Assembly: GCF_001187535.1 (NCBI RefSeq)
Contig: NZ_LFIO01000064.1
Span: forward strand, 42,208-106,207
Direction of reading: 5' to 3'
Source: Rhizobium ecuadorense
GTDB lineage: Bacteria; Pseudomonadota; Alphaproteobacteria; Rhizobiales; Rhizobiaceae
Length of the DNA: 64,000 bases
Every line of letters begins with the position of its first letter. The stretch's first letter is position 1. The position numbers were made by a program, and so were the translations under genes. The notes under the pieces are model-generated. The model saw only the letters and a program-made list of their open reading frames with translations. It was not told the DNA's origin and made no database searches. Below are positions 18,005 to 25,783 of this stretch, piece by piece.

Positions 18005-18037
18005 GGGGCGCTCCGATGGAGCGCCCCCCTGTTTTTT
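18005..18037 (+). terminator. Rho-independent terminator
   Basis: A 10-bp perfect GC-rich stem (GGGGCGCTCC / GGAGCGCCCC) with a three-base loop is followed by CCTG and six T residues. It is the best intrinsic terminator in the window. It lies 230 bp after the cyclophilin-like gene with no recognisable gene in between, so it may end that transcript or an unrecognised small RNA in 17.77-18.0 kb. Confidence 0.85.
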
Positions 18038-18069
18038 CTGCTAGCTTAGCGCCCACCGGGGATCGATAG

Positions 18070-18240
18070 TGGCATGCCACCGCAGGCATTCCCGATGCCT
18101 ACCGGATGCCACCCTTCCGAAGGCAGCTCTCCGACACGGAGATTGCTGACGTTCTCTCCTAAGTGCGTTTGAGCTGGGGAAACCACGGCGGCCAGGTCAG
18201 TGTCGATGACGTCAAGGCGCTGCGTGATCCCAACAGATGG
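18070..18240 (+). pseudogene. Remnant of cytochrome c C-terminus
   Basis: From 18106 the frame reads MPPFRRQLSDTEIADVLS, then TAA where a tyrosine codon is expected, then VRLSWGNHGGQVSVDDVKALRD. This is the typical C-terminal segment of cytochrome c subunits of membrane alcohol/gluconate-type dehydrogenases, carrying the axial-ligand methionine loop. The CxxCH part is missing and an in-frame stop interrupts it. It runs up to copy A of the 48-bp element. Confidence 0.7.
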
Positions 18241-18242
18241 AT

Positions 18243-18290
18243 GATTAGAGGGCAAAACGCGCTTGCTCTCATGAGCCCGGTTCATCAGTC
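18243..18290 (-). promoter_or_regulatory. 48-bp three-block element, copy A (orphan)
   Basis: On the minus strand it reads GACTGATGA, TCAT after seven bases, GCAAGC, then CTAATC. All blocks are present with exact spacing, but no intact gene follows in the expected direction. The DNA there is the cytochrome c remnant, so the original target has probably been lost. It resembles copy B more closely than the others (shared AGAGG and GCAAAACGC segments), suggesting a local duplication. Confidence 0.7.
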
Positions 18291-18338
18291 CGAGCGCCGA
18301 TCAGTGCATGTCGGCAGATCAACCCCCAGAAGCCGTCG

Positions 18339-18551
18339 TCAGGCGACGTACCCATCCACCGGTCTCAGGTCGTGGATACGCCCGGCCCACGCAACGGCGG
18401 GCCGATAGGAAGCCTCTTCCTCCAAAGGCGATGCCGACGGCGTTGCCGGGCAGCCAACAATGATGAGACCGAATAAGGCCATCCCGGCCAAACCGAACCC
18501 CGCGACCAGCCGGCCGCCGTCAACCGTGTAGTCATCTGGATCGTAAGACAT
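18339..18551 (-). CDS. Small single-span membrane protein
   Basis: A 70-residue protein: acidic N-terminus MSYDPDDYTVDGG, one hydrophobic span (about residues 15-34, LVAGFGLAGMALFGLIIVG) and a short soluble tail. I do not recognise the family. The start is firm: GAGAGAGG precedes the ATG by six bases. Copy B of the 48-bp element lies 78 bp upstream in the correct orientation, which supports it as a real, regulated gene. It may be a small subunit or anchor of an envelope complex. Confidence 0.6.
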   Translation of the reverse strand: MSYDPDDYTVDGGRLVAGFGLAGMALFGLIIVGCPATPSASPLEEEASYRPAVAWAGRIHDLRPVDGYVA

Positions 18552-18629
18552 GTGTACCTCTCTCGATGTTCGACGCGGGCAACATCGCGTCTGCCAGCCC
18601 GGATCCAGATGGGTGTTCACATGTCCTGG

Positions 18630-18676
18630 GATTAGAGGCGCAAAACGCTTGTCGACATGAACGAGGCTCATCAATC
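18630..18676 (-). promoter_or_regulatory. 48-bp three-block element, copy B
   Basis: On the minus strand it reads GATTGATGA, TCAT after seven bases, ACAAGC, then CTAATC; the last spacer is one base shorter than in the other copies (total 47 bp). It lies 78 bp before the 70-aa membrane protein gene. Confidence 0.75.
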
Positions 18677-18703
18677 GTCTACCGCCTGCGCCACTTTGCG
18701 CCC

Positions 18704-19420
18704 TTATGTTCCCCGGATCAGTCTGAAACCAAGCGTTGTCGCAGCTGAAAACGGATCGCAGGTGCCGCGGCTGACCTCCAGCCGGCCATCAGGTCCCACG
18801 ACGCTATCGCCCCGGCAGATTCGCGCCTCCGTAAAGCCCGAGTCTGCGTGATTGCCGCCGCCGCCGCTGGCCGCCGGCTCTCCCGGGTCCCAGCACCATT
18901 CAAGGCGCTCGGCCGCCGCTCCGCCTTGGGACCAGCGCGCGCCCGGAAATCCCTGACCGGACTGGTTGAACCTCTGCTTGGATGGTGTCACGGGCCGGAC
19001 AAGCGCCACCGCGCTGTCACAGTTTGCCGCCTCCCATTCCCGTTCGGTTGGCAGGCGATACCCTGCCGCGGATGGGTCAACGCCAACAATGCAATCATCG
19101 TGCGTCTTCATGAAGCTATAGGCCTGGGTTAGGCCGTCACGTGCACTCTTCCAGTTTGCGAACATCACGGCATCATGCCAGCTCACAAGGACAACGGGAT
19201 CCTGCTCTTCCTGGTCAATATAAGGATTGTCCCAGGACGCATCGTACTTCTTTTGCCACTTGCCTTTTACGAAGATCCAGCCGCTATCGTGCTTTTCGCA
19301 ATCCGTTATATATGCGGTACGCCGGACGAATTCCCGGAATTCGCCCACGGTGACCCTACACTCGTCCATATGGTCTTCACTGCACTTCGATGTCACGGCT
19401 GTCTCCTCCCGCGTACGCAT
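18704..19420 (-). CDS. Formylglycine-generating-enzyme-like (SUMF1 domain) protein
   Basis: 239 residues of SUMF1/FGE-sulfatase-fold character: DECRVTVGEFREFVRRT, PVVLVSWHDAVMFANW, GYRLPTEREWEAA, LEWCWD and the terminal TLGFRLIRGT. The paired C-terminal active-site cysteines of true formylglycine-generating enzymes are not apparent, and no sulfatase gene is nearby. It has no signal peptide. It may be a non-catalytic binding or C-type-lectin-like relative. The ATG at 19420 follows GGAGGAG; a GTG eight codons downstream is also possible. It is divergent from LysR-2. Confidence 0.68.
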   Translation of the reverse strand: MRTREETAVTSKCSEDHMDECRVTVGEFREFVRRTAYITDCEKHDSGWIFVKGKWQKKYDASWDNPYIDQEEQDPVVLVSWHDAVMFANWKSARDGLTQAYSFMKTHDDCIVGVDPSAAGYRLPTEREWEAANCDSAVALVRPVTPSKQRFNQSGQGFPGARWSQGGAAAERLEWCWDPGEPAASGGGGNHADSGFTEARICRGDSVVGPDGRLEVSRGTCDPFSAATTLGFRLIRGT

Positions 19421-19570
19421 CGCCAATTTTCTCCTCCGTCGAGTTCTCGGGTTTCCCGCACAAATGTGATCCATGCGTGATGGCGTCGTGACCGAAGTTC
19501 ACCATTCCGCCACTGTCTTCTTCATACTTCTGACGCTATAACGAGCCGGTCATATGAGAAGGATTCATGA

Positions 19571-20464
19571 GTGCCTCGCGAGAATGTTAATGATCTGATG
19601 GTTTTTGTCGCTGTGGCCCGCGAGCGCAGCTTTACGAAGGCTGCCGCCAAATTTGGCGTGTCGCAATCGGCGTTGAGCCATACAATCCGCCAGCTCGAGG
19701 CGCGCTTGGGTGTTCGCCTTTTGACGCGCACGACGCGCGCTGTGACGCCAACCGAAGCCGGTGAGCGCTTGCTCGACGGCGTTGGCCCGCATTTCGACGA
19801 GATCGAAATACAGGTCGATCAACTCAGCGCCCTTCGAGACAAACCTGCCGGGACCATTCGTATCTCCGCCTCCGACTATGCAATCAAGTATCTGCTTTGG
19901 CCAAAGCTGCGCAAACTCCTTCCCGAATACCCTGATGTCAAAGTCGAGCTGGTGCTCGACAACGGGCTCACCGATATTGTCACCGAACGCTACGATGCCG
20001 GGGTGCGAATGGGAGAGCATCTTGCGAAAGACATGATCTCTGCCCGTATCGGTCCTGACTTTTGCCTGGCCGTTGTCGGTGCTCCATCGTACCTGGCTGA
20101 TCGTGCCGTACCGCAACACCCCAAAGACTTGGTTAGTCATAGCTGCATCAATTTCAGACTTCCAAGCTCCGGCGGACTCTACGCATGGGAATTCGAGGAA
20201 GATGGCCGTGAAATCCGTATTCGCGTCGATGGCCAGATCAGTTCCAACCACACGTTCGATATCCTTGAAGCCGTCCTGGATGGTTTCGGTCTCGCTTACA
20301 TCCCGGAAGAAATCATCCTGCCGTATGTCAGGGAGGGCCGCCTCGTCCGCATGCTGCAGGAATTTTCTCCGCACTGGGATGGCTACCACCTTTATTATCC
20401 CAGCCGCCGCCAGTCGTCGCCTGCCTTTATCGCGGTGCTTGATGCACTTCGCCATCGTGAATAG
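19571..20464 (+). CDS. LysR-family transcriptional regulator (LysR-2, DmlR/YafC-like)
   Basis: A 297-residue LysR protein. The N-terminal helix-turn-helix (FVAVARERSFTKAAAKFGVSQSALSHTIRQLEAR) and TRAVTPTEAGERLL are typical of the DmlR/YafC/AaeR-like branch. Proteins of this branch often control oxidoreductases and exporters next to them. The GTG start follows GAGAAGGA. It lies amid operons preceded by the 48-bp element, whose ATGA-N7-TCAT core plus a downstream block resembles an extended LysR footprint. It is therefore the best candidate regulator of that element; this is inference. Confidence 0.9.
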   Translation: MPRENVNDLMVFVAVARERSFTKAAAKFGVSQSALSHTIRQLEARLGVRLLTRTTRAVTPTEAGERLLDGVGPHFDEIEIQVDQLSALRDKPAGTIRISASDYAIKYLLWPKLRKLLPEYPDVKVELVLDNGLTDIVTERYDAGVRMGEHLAKDMISARIGPDFCLAVVGAPSYLADRAVPQHPKDLVSHSCINFRLPSSGGLYAWEFEEDGREIRIRVDGQISSNHTFDILEAVLDGFGLAYIPEEIILPYVREGRLVRMLQEFSPHWDGYHLYYPSRRQSSPAFIAVLDALRHRE

Positions 20465-20483
20465 AAAGATGGAATGTGTCTGA

Positions 20484-21218
20484 TCACGCACCGGTCGCAT
20501 CCTCTATGGCGCAACCTTCTGCCTTCTTCCGTCGCTGGCGAGAAGCGGCCGACGTCGCGCGACGCCACCAGGCCATGCCATAATGGGTCACGATAGCCGG
20601 AAGCGCTACGACGCCGGCCCAATGCCCAAAGAATGGCGTGACGGACGCGGTAAAATCCCAAAAATCAAGACTGTAGGTGAAGGTTAACTTGGCCAAAACG
20701 CCCAGCACCATGACGCTCCAGACGCCAAAGGCGGTGGCGACGATTGCCGCGATATGCAACGGCCAGCTACCTACCCGGTCATTCTGCATCGCCCCCATCG
20801 ATGATCGGACCATGGCAAGCACTCTGGTCCAGTGCAGGCCGAGATGTACGCCGACGACAATCATGACCCAGTAGGCAGAGAACCAGTGAATGTCTCGGAG
20901 GTAAATACTGTCGGGAATCGGAAGTGGAGCAAAGACGGATTTCGAGATGATTGCGCTGGTGATGACCAGCACCAGCATGTTTGCGCCGAGAAGCAGATGC
21001 AGTAGCGCCGTAACTACGCGTCGGCCATCATAGCGGCCGCGAAACAGGTTCTTGAACCATAACCGATTCACGGCAAGGTGCCACGCGAGCAAGGTGAACA
21101 ATGCCGTGCCGAACAGTTCGTGCGGCAGGTTATCAAGCCACCAGTAGGCAAGGGAGAGAAGCAGCAGGACGGCCATGAAGCCCGGCAAAAGCAGCCTTGT
21201 GACGAGAGAGTTCTTCAA
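20484..21218 (-). CDS. DUF4405-type membrane cytochrome-b-like protein
   Basis: 244 residues with about six hydrophobic helices. Conserved histidines in transmembrane contexts (AWHLAVNR, LLHLLLG, GVHLGLHW, THYGMAWW) suggest di-haem cytochrome-b-like binding, as in DUF4405/DUF4149-type membrane proteins. The start codon is TTG, overlapping the stop of the cytochrome P460 gene (TTGA), so the two are translationally coupled. It probably passes electrons between the P460 protein and the quinone pool; no direct evidence. Confidence 0.75.
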   Translation of the reverse strand: MKNSLVTRLLLPGFMAVLLLLSLAYWWLDNLPHELFGTALFTLLAWHLAVNRLWFKNLFRGRYDGRRVVTALLHLLLGANMLVLVITSAIISKSVFAPLPIPDSIYLRDIHWFSAYWVMIVVGVHLGLHWTRVLAMVRSSMGAMQNDRVGSWPLHIAAIVATAFGVWSVMVLGVLAKLTFTYSLDFWDFTASVTPFFGHWAGVVALPAIVTHYGMAWWRRATSAASRQRRKKAEGCAIEDATGA

Positions 21219-21703
21219 TTCGGCTGGCTCCCGTCAAAGGCCAACGCGTCGCTGAAGGTAAACATGAACTGGCGGTCGCCGCGCGAACGTTGGTGGCATG
21301 AGTAGCACTGGCCGATATTTTCGTCGGCCTTGACCGAGCGATCCGGCCAAAACCACTGATATTGCCAATCGTCCGCACCCTCTCCCAATTTTTGGGCAAC
21401 GAGATAGCGCGTCAGAACATCGCTCTGGTAGTCGACGAGAACCACATGCGTCCCGGTTGGAACATTCTGGCCGGACTTGATGGCGGCAAGAGCTGCTTGA
21501 CTGGTGAGCATATGCTCTCTGGTGATCCCCCGTCGGACGGTGGTGTAGTGCGTGAGTTGATCAAGCGGAGGAAAAGTCACCTGGTTTGTCTCTGCATAGG
21601 CGGGCGTTGGTCCGTCGGCCCCCGGCGACAAGAAGTAGCCGCCAACTAAGACAATCGAGCCTGCTATTGCAGCCAGTCCGCTCCGCGCCAAAACTTTCGC
21701 CAT
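21215..21703 (-). CDS. Cytochrome P460-family protein
   Basis: 162 residues with an N-terminal signal/anchor (AAIAGSIVLVGGYFL) and one haem c site, CYSCH, near residue 140. The preceding segments VFP-like PPLDQLTHYTTVRRG, TGTHVVLVDY and WQYQWFWPD fit the cytochrome P460/cytochrome c' beta fold. P460 proteins oxidise hydroxylamine or bind NO and other small ligands. A lysine crosslinked to haem cannot be identified with confidence. It heads a two-gene operon behind copy E of the 48-bp element. Confidence 0.75.
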   Translation of the reverse strand: MAKVLARSGLAAIAGSIVLVGGYFLSPGADGPTPAYAETNQVTFPPLDQLTHYTTVRRGITREHMLTSQAALAAIKSGQNVPTGTHVVLVDYQSDVLTRYLVAQKLGEGADDWQYQWFWPDRSVKADENIGQCYSCHQRSRGDRQFMFTFSDALAFDGSQPN

Positions 21704-21841
21704 TCCGTTCCTGTCCCTTCAAGACGACTGCCGGCGGCCCGTCCGCAGGCTGCCAGTTATGGTTCGTCGGCCGCATCCTTGCGGCGCGCCAATAGGGTCG
21801 GGCTTCGACAAAACGGAGACATAACAGAGACGCCGGCTAAT

Positions 21842-21889
21842 CATTAGTGGGGTCAAGCCGTTTGCGGCTATGAGACAGATTCATCAATT
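21842..21889 (-). promoter_or_regulatory. 48-bp three-block element, copy E
   Basis: On the minus strand it reads AATTGATGA, TCAT after seven bases, GCAAAC, then CTAATG. It lies 138 bp before the cytochrome P460 gene and faces it. Deviations are single bases at the edge of each block. Confidence 0.7.
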
Positions 21890-22140
21890 CCGACCGCAGG
21901 ATCGGTGGCCTGCCGTCCAGAAAACCTGCTGCCGGTCGCCAGTGGCGTGGCCGCTGGGAAATCCGACGGTTGCTTTTTGCAACGCGATGCAGCGTCGTGA
22001 GGCGCTAGAACAGGCGCCGGGCGCCGGTGCGCCGACAGTAGATTGGACGAGCCCGCCGGTTGGCGCCTCTGCCGAAACCCCTTTACGCTGCTGTTCTCTG
22101 TAGCAGAGCCGGGCCGGCGACAACCCCGTTTATCGTCAGT

Positions 22141-22155
22141 ATAAACTCAGCTTAT
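22141..22155. promoter_or_regulatory. TATAA-N7-TTAT palindrome, site 4
   Basis: GTATAA-N7-TTATAC gives six perfect paired bases on each side of a seven-base core. It is 159 bp before the Bug receptor gene. This is the cleanest of the six sites in its outer arms. Confidence 0.6.
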
Positions 22156-22314
22156 ACCACCGGCCCCCGGTGGCTTGTGGTCCCGTACCGGCCGGCGCTA
22201 TCGTCCGCCCTCAGAGCCGCGAGGTGCCGATGGAGAGGCACTTTCGTTGGAGGAATTCAGGGCAGCGGGTTCATCCGCTGCGGACCTGCTTCAACGCCTG
22301 GGAGGGGCAAGAAA

Positions 22315-23292
22315 ATGGTAACAAGTAACCCGACGAGACGAAATGTGCTGATGGGTGGGCTGGCGCTGGGTGCGCTTGGCATCATGAGCAGCCGCGCTGC
22401 GGCCAATGACGTGATCCGATGGATTGTCGGATATCCCCCTGGAGGGGCGACAGATCTCATTGCCCGACTGCTCAGTGCTCCTATGTCGCAAAAGCTTGGG
22501 CAGACGATCATTGTCGATAACCGGCCGGGCGCGGGCAGTTCAATCGGCGCAACTGCGCTCGCCCATGCCCGTCCCGATGGCCTGACGGTCGGGGCTGCTG
22601 ATAATGGCACATTGATCATCAACCCGGTCGCCTACAAAAATCTGCAATACGATCCGGACAAGGATTTTCGGCCGGTCGGCGCCTATGCCGACGTCAACAT
22701 TCTTCTGGCCGTTTCAAAGGCCCAGCCGTACAAAACGGTGAAGGACTTCATCGATAAGGCAAAGAACACGGCTGAGCCCATTTCCTTTGCAAGCCCAGGC
22801 GTTGGAAGTCCCTTGCATTTGGCAATGGAACGGCTGGCGCGTGAAGCCGGCCTGAAGCTTGAACACGTCAGTTATCGTGGCATGGCCCCGGCGCTGAACG
22901 ACGTTCTTGCTGGCATTGTACCGGCCATCGTCATCGACTATGCCACGGCACGCGAAGTGATCCGGTCTGGCGACGTAAAGCCACTTGCCACATTTTCGGC
23001 ATCACGGCTCGCAGCACTTCCGGAGGTTCCGACCTTTGGTGAAGAAGCCATCCCAGGATTCAGCGCCGGCGCGTGGCAGGGCATGATCGTCCCGCATGAC
23101 ACCCCCGACGAGGTTGTCAATCGTCTCAGCGATGCGATTGGCTTTGCGCTACAGAACGAAAGTGTGCAAGCCCGGTATGCGGAACTCGGCCTGGGCATTC
23201 CGGTCAGCGATCCACAGACGTTCATGAAACGTTGGCAGGATGACAAGGCGATCCTGCAGCCTTTGATCCGCGAGCTGGGGATCTCTCTGTAA
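22315..23292 (+). CDS. Bug-family tripartite tricarboxylate transporter receptor, Tat-type signal
   Basis: 325 residues of the TctC/Bug periplasmic receptor family: YPPGGATDLIARLLS, VDNRPGAGSSIG, FASPGVGSPLHLAME, VPTFGEEAIPGF and an aspartate/glutamate-rich ligand site. The N-terminus TRRNVLMGG followed by a hydrophobic stretch is Tat-like. The ATG at 22315 follows GGGAGGGG. No TctA/TctB membrane genes are present, so it is an orphan receptor, as many Bug proteins are; it may use a remote permease or serve sensing. Organic acids are the usual ligands. Confidence 0.88.
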   Translation: MVTSNPTRRNVLMGGLALGALGIMSSRAAANDVIRWIVGYPPGGATDLIARLLSAPMSQKLGQTIIVDNRPGAGSSIGATALAHARPDGLTVGAADNGTLIINPVAYKNLQYDPDKDFRPVGAYADVNILLAVSKAQPYKTVKDFIDKAKNTAEPISFASPGVGSPLHLAMERLAREAGLKLEHVSYRGMAPALNDVLAGIVPAIVIDYATAREVIRSGDVKPLATFSASRLAALPEVPTFGEEAIPGFSAGAWQGMIVPHDTPDEVVNRLSDAIGFALQNESVQARYAELGLGIPVSDPQTFMKRWQDDKAILQPLIRELGISL

Positions 23293-23300
23293 AACAAGAA

Positions 23301-23331
23301 TTGCCTATCGCCACCGGATGGCGATAGGCAA
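23301..23331. terminator. Strong hairpin after the Bug gene
   Basis: A perfect 13-bp stem (TTGCCTATCGCCA and its complement) closes a five-base loop, starting nine bases after the Bug stop. No T-run follows, so it is either a weak terminator or a 3'-end stabilising structure. Confidence 0.65.
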
Positions 23332-23570
23332 ACTCATGCTGCAGTTGCCGTCTTGTTGCGACGTCCAGGCTGGCCTGGCACGCCATCGCTTCCCTTCGCA
23401 AACCACCACGTCAATCTCGTCAATGGGTTCCAGTCACCGGCGTAGCGGATCCATGGGCCGCCGCCAATGGGGACTGCGGTCAGCGACCCTTTATCGCACC
23501 ACGCACACTTTCGCTCAAGCGGGACCGCCGAGACGGTCGGATTGCCGCCATTTCATCGAATCGGTCGCCA

Positions 23571-24479
23571 TCATCGGACCCGGCCATTGATCTTCAGCCG
23601 GATGCGAAAGAGCGAATTTGTCGCGCACACGTACATGATGTTTCGCCGAGGGCCGGCGAAGGTCAGGTTGGCCGCAATCTTTCCAAGCTTGATCTTCCCC
23701 AGCAGGTCCCCTCCGGGTTCGTAGCAATAGACACCATCGCCAGCTGTGATCCACAGATGATCGTCGCTGTCCAACCGAAGGCCATCATAAATACCAACCG
23801 GACACTCGGCAAACACACCGCGGCTCATGACATGATGATTGCGATCGACCGCAAAGGAACGCAGATGCGCCGGTCCATCCTCGTGATGGCTTTTGCCGCT
23901 ATCCACGACGTAAAGAATGGACTCGTCTTTCGAAAAAGCCAGCCCATTCGGCATAACCATGTCTGTGATCTTGGCCTCGACCGCGCCGCTGATCGGATCG
24001 ACGCGGTACACATGGCAACCGCCGATTTCGGATACGGCCTTGATGCCATCGAGATCATGGAAAATGCCGTAGGGCGGATCGGTGAACCAGACAGCACCGT
24101 CAGAGGTCACGACGACGTCATTGGGAGAGTTCAGGCGCTTGCCCTGCCACCGGTCGGCGATCGTGATGACGCTGCCGTCATGCTCGGTCCGGCTGACGCG
24201 ACGGTAGCGGTGTTCGCAGCTCAGCAGGCGGCCTTGCAGGTCTACCGTCTGACCATTCGGGTGGCCGCATTCCTGCCGGAACACGCTGATCGAACCGTCA
24301 GTCTCGTCCAAACGTAGAATCCGGTCATTGGGGAGATCTGTGAAAAGCAGATAGCGGCCCGCTGGAAAATAGGCGGGACCTTCCGTAAAGAGACCGCCGC
24401 TGAACAGTTCTTCGGGCGGAAAGAGCGACGCAACCTTATCGTGGAAACGTTTGTCGACGATCTCGTAATGTTCGGACAT
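23571..24479 (-). CDS. SMP-30/gluconolactonase-family lactonase
   Basis: A 302-residue six-bladed beta-propeller hydrolase. Metal-binding residues expected for SMP-30 lactonases are visible: Glu in FTEGPAYFP, Asn in NSPNDVVV with WFTDPPYG, and Asp in IYDGLRLD. It hydrolyses a sugar lactone to the aldonate. The start at 24479 follows GGAGGAGCAGGAAG; the longer upstream frame is not needed. It closes a minus-strand run of SDR, ABC transporter and lactonase, a layout typical of non-phosphorylative sugar oxidation. Confidence 0.88.
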   Translation of the reverse strand: MSEHYEIVDKRFHDKVASLFPPEELFSGGLFTEGPAYFPAGRYLLFTDLPNDRILRLDETDGSISVFRQECGHPNGQTVDLQGRLLSCEHRYRRVSRTEHDGSVITIADRWQGKRLNSPNDVVVTSDGAVWFTDPPYGIFHDLDGIKAVSEIGGCHVYRVDPISGAVEAKITDMVMPNGLAFSKDESILYVVDSGKSHHEDGPAHLRSFAVDRNHHVMSRGVFAECPVGIYDGLRLDSDDHLWITAGDGVYCYEPGGDLLGKIKLGKIAANLTFAGPRRNIMYVCATNSLFRIRLKINGRVR

Positions 24480-24707
24480 TTCTTCCTGCTCCTCCGCTGG
24501 TCTGTCATCGTGTCTAAACCACACAAGATGTGGCCGATCGTTTGCGCTCGCGTCACACAATAATGGTGTGGCTTTCCGCCACGTGGGCACCCTGCAGCGG
24601 AACGTCGTGTGGATCGGGACTAGTGACGACTTTTGCCCATCGGCGCGCGATGTTGCCCGCAGGCTCCAAAAGGTACCCGCGGGCGCGCAGCCTACCAACA
24701 ATCGAAC

Positions 24708-25739
24708 TTATTTGGCGTGAATGACGTTCGCCAGTGTCCAGTCATATTGGTATTTCACCCATGCGATGTCGCTGTCAGCCATGCCCTTGTAGGTTGTTTT
24801 CAGGTCATCCATCGTAATGGTCGGAACCGGCGAGATCATCTTCAGAGGGACGTCGACACCGCTGAGCTTGGCTACCGCAACATTGACGGCCACGCTGCCG
24901 ATGCCGGGATCGGTGTTGATCGCCACCGACTGATAGCCCGACTTCGAATTGAGATCGAGTAGCAGGTTTGTATCGACCCCATCGAAACCATAGACCTGAA
25001 GGGGAACGTCGCGTCCTGCGGCAATGAAGGCTTGAGCGGCACCAAATGCGGCGACACCTTGCGAGAATATGATGTCGACCTGCGGCAAGGTCGGTAGAAT
25101 GGCGGAGACACGTTGCTGAGCCACCGATTGGTTCCAGTCGCCGTAGACCTCGGCTACAATCTTGATATTCGGATACTTGGCAAGCGCCTTGACATAGGCA
25201 TCCTGGATCGCCTGTTCCGCCGCATTTCCGGCTAGGCCACGGATGTTCAAGGCATTGCCCTTGCCGCCTGTCCGCTCGGCGATGTAGCTGACATATTTCT
25301 CACCCAGTTCGTCGTAGTCGAACTGGAGGTCGATGGCCTTGGGGTTGGTGACCGAGCCAAGTGCCGTCGTCAAAACCGGAATGCCGGCAACCACGGCATT
25401 GTCGATCGCGCCGTTAAGTGCAGTGTCCGACAATGGTTCGAGAATGATGAAATCCACACCCTGCAGGGTCATGTTGTTGATCTGCTGGATTTGCGTCTGT
25501 GTGTCGCCCGCCGCGTCCACCACGGTCAGTTCAACAGTCTTGCCGCCCTTGGCATTGATCTCGCCGGCTGCCCATTGTGCTGCGGCAAGAAAGCCCTTCT
25601 GCCAGCCATTGCCCTGGAAGGGCATGGCCACGCCGATGGTGATCTTGTCGCCGGCGGCCATGGCCGAACCGGCGCCTAAGGCTGCCGCCACCATCAGCGT
25701 TCCTGTCAGCATCCAGCGCCTTACGAAACTTCTCTGCAT
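24708..25739 (-). CDS. Sugar ABC transporter substrate-binding protein
   Basis: A 343-residue periplasmic binding protein of the ribose/RbsB type with a signal peptide ending GSAMA-AG. Segments IGVAMPFQGNGWQKGF, LQGVDFIILEP, GIPVLTTALG, VAQQRVSAILP and QVYGFDGVDTNLL are typical. It captures a sugar for the membrane parts encoded just upstream (25784-29247). The ligand is unknown; coexpression with an SDR and lactonase suggests an aldose destined for oxidation. Confidence 0.9.
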   Translation of the reverse strand: MQRSFVRRWMLTGTLMVAAALGAGSAMAAGDKITIGVAMPFQGNGWQKGFLAAAQWAAGEINAKGGKTVELTVVDAAGDTQTQIQQINNMTLQGVDFIILEPLSDTALNGAIDNAVVAGIPVLTTALGSVTNPKAIDLQFDYDELGEKYVSYIAERTGGKGNALNIRGLAGNAAEQAIQDAYVKALAKYPNIKIVAEVYGDWNQSVAQQRVSAILPTLPQVDIIFSQGVAAFGAAQAFIAAGRDVPLQVYGFDGVDTNLLLDLNSKSGYQSVAINTDPGIGSVAVNVAVAKLSGVDVPLKMISPVPTITMDDLKTTYKGMADSDIAWVKYQYDWTLANVIHAK

Positions 25740-25783
25740 ATGTTCCTCCTCCTCGTTTTGATCGCTGCGTCCCGCGTTGCGGG

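Larger units (their letters stand above)
21704..22314. other. Long divergent intergenic region
   Basis: The 611 bp between the P460 and Bug genes carries copy E of the 48-bp element and one TATAA-N7-TTAT site. The remaining open frames lack ribosome sites or recognisable domains. An unrecognised regulatory RNA is possible, but nothing specific is visible. Confidence 0.5.

Noticed and set aside
18046..18285. Minus-strand open frame behind copy A of the 48-bp element
   Set aside because: It is the antisense of the cytochrome c remnant and shows no family features, so it is not accepted as the target of copy A.
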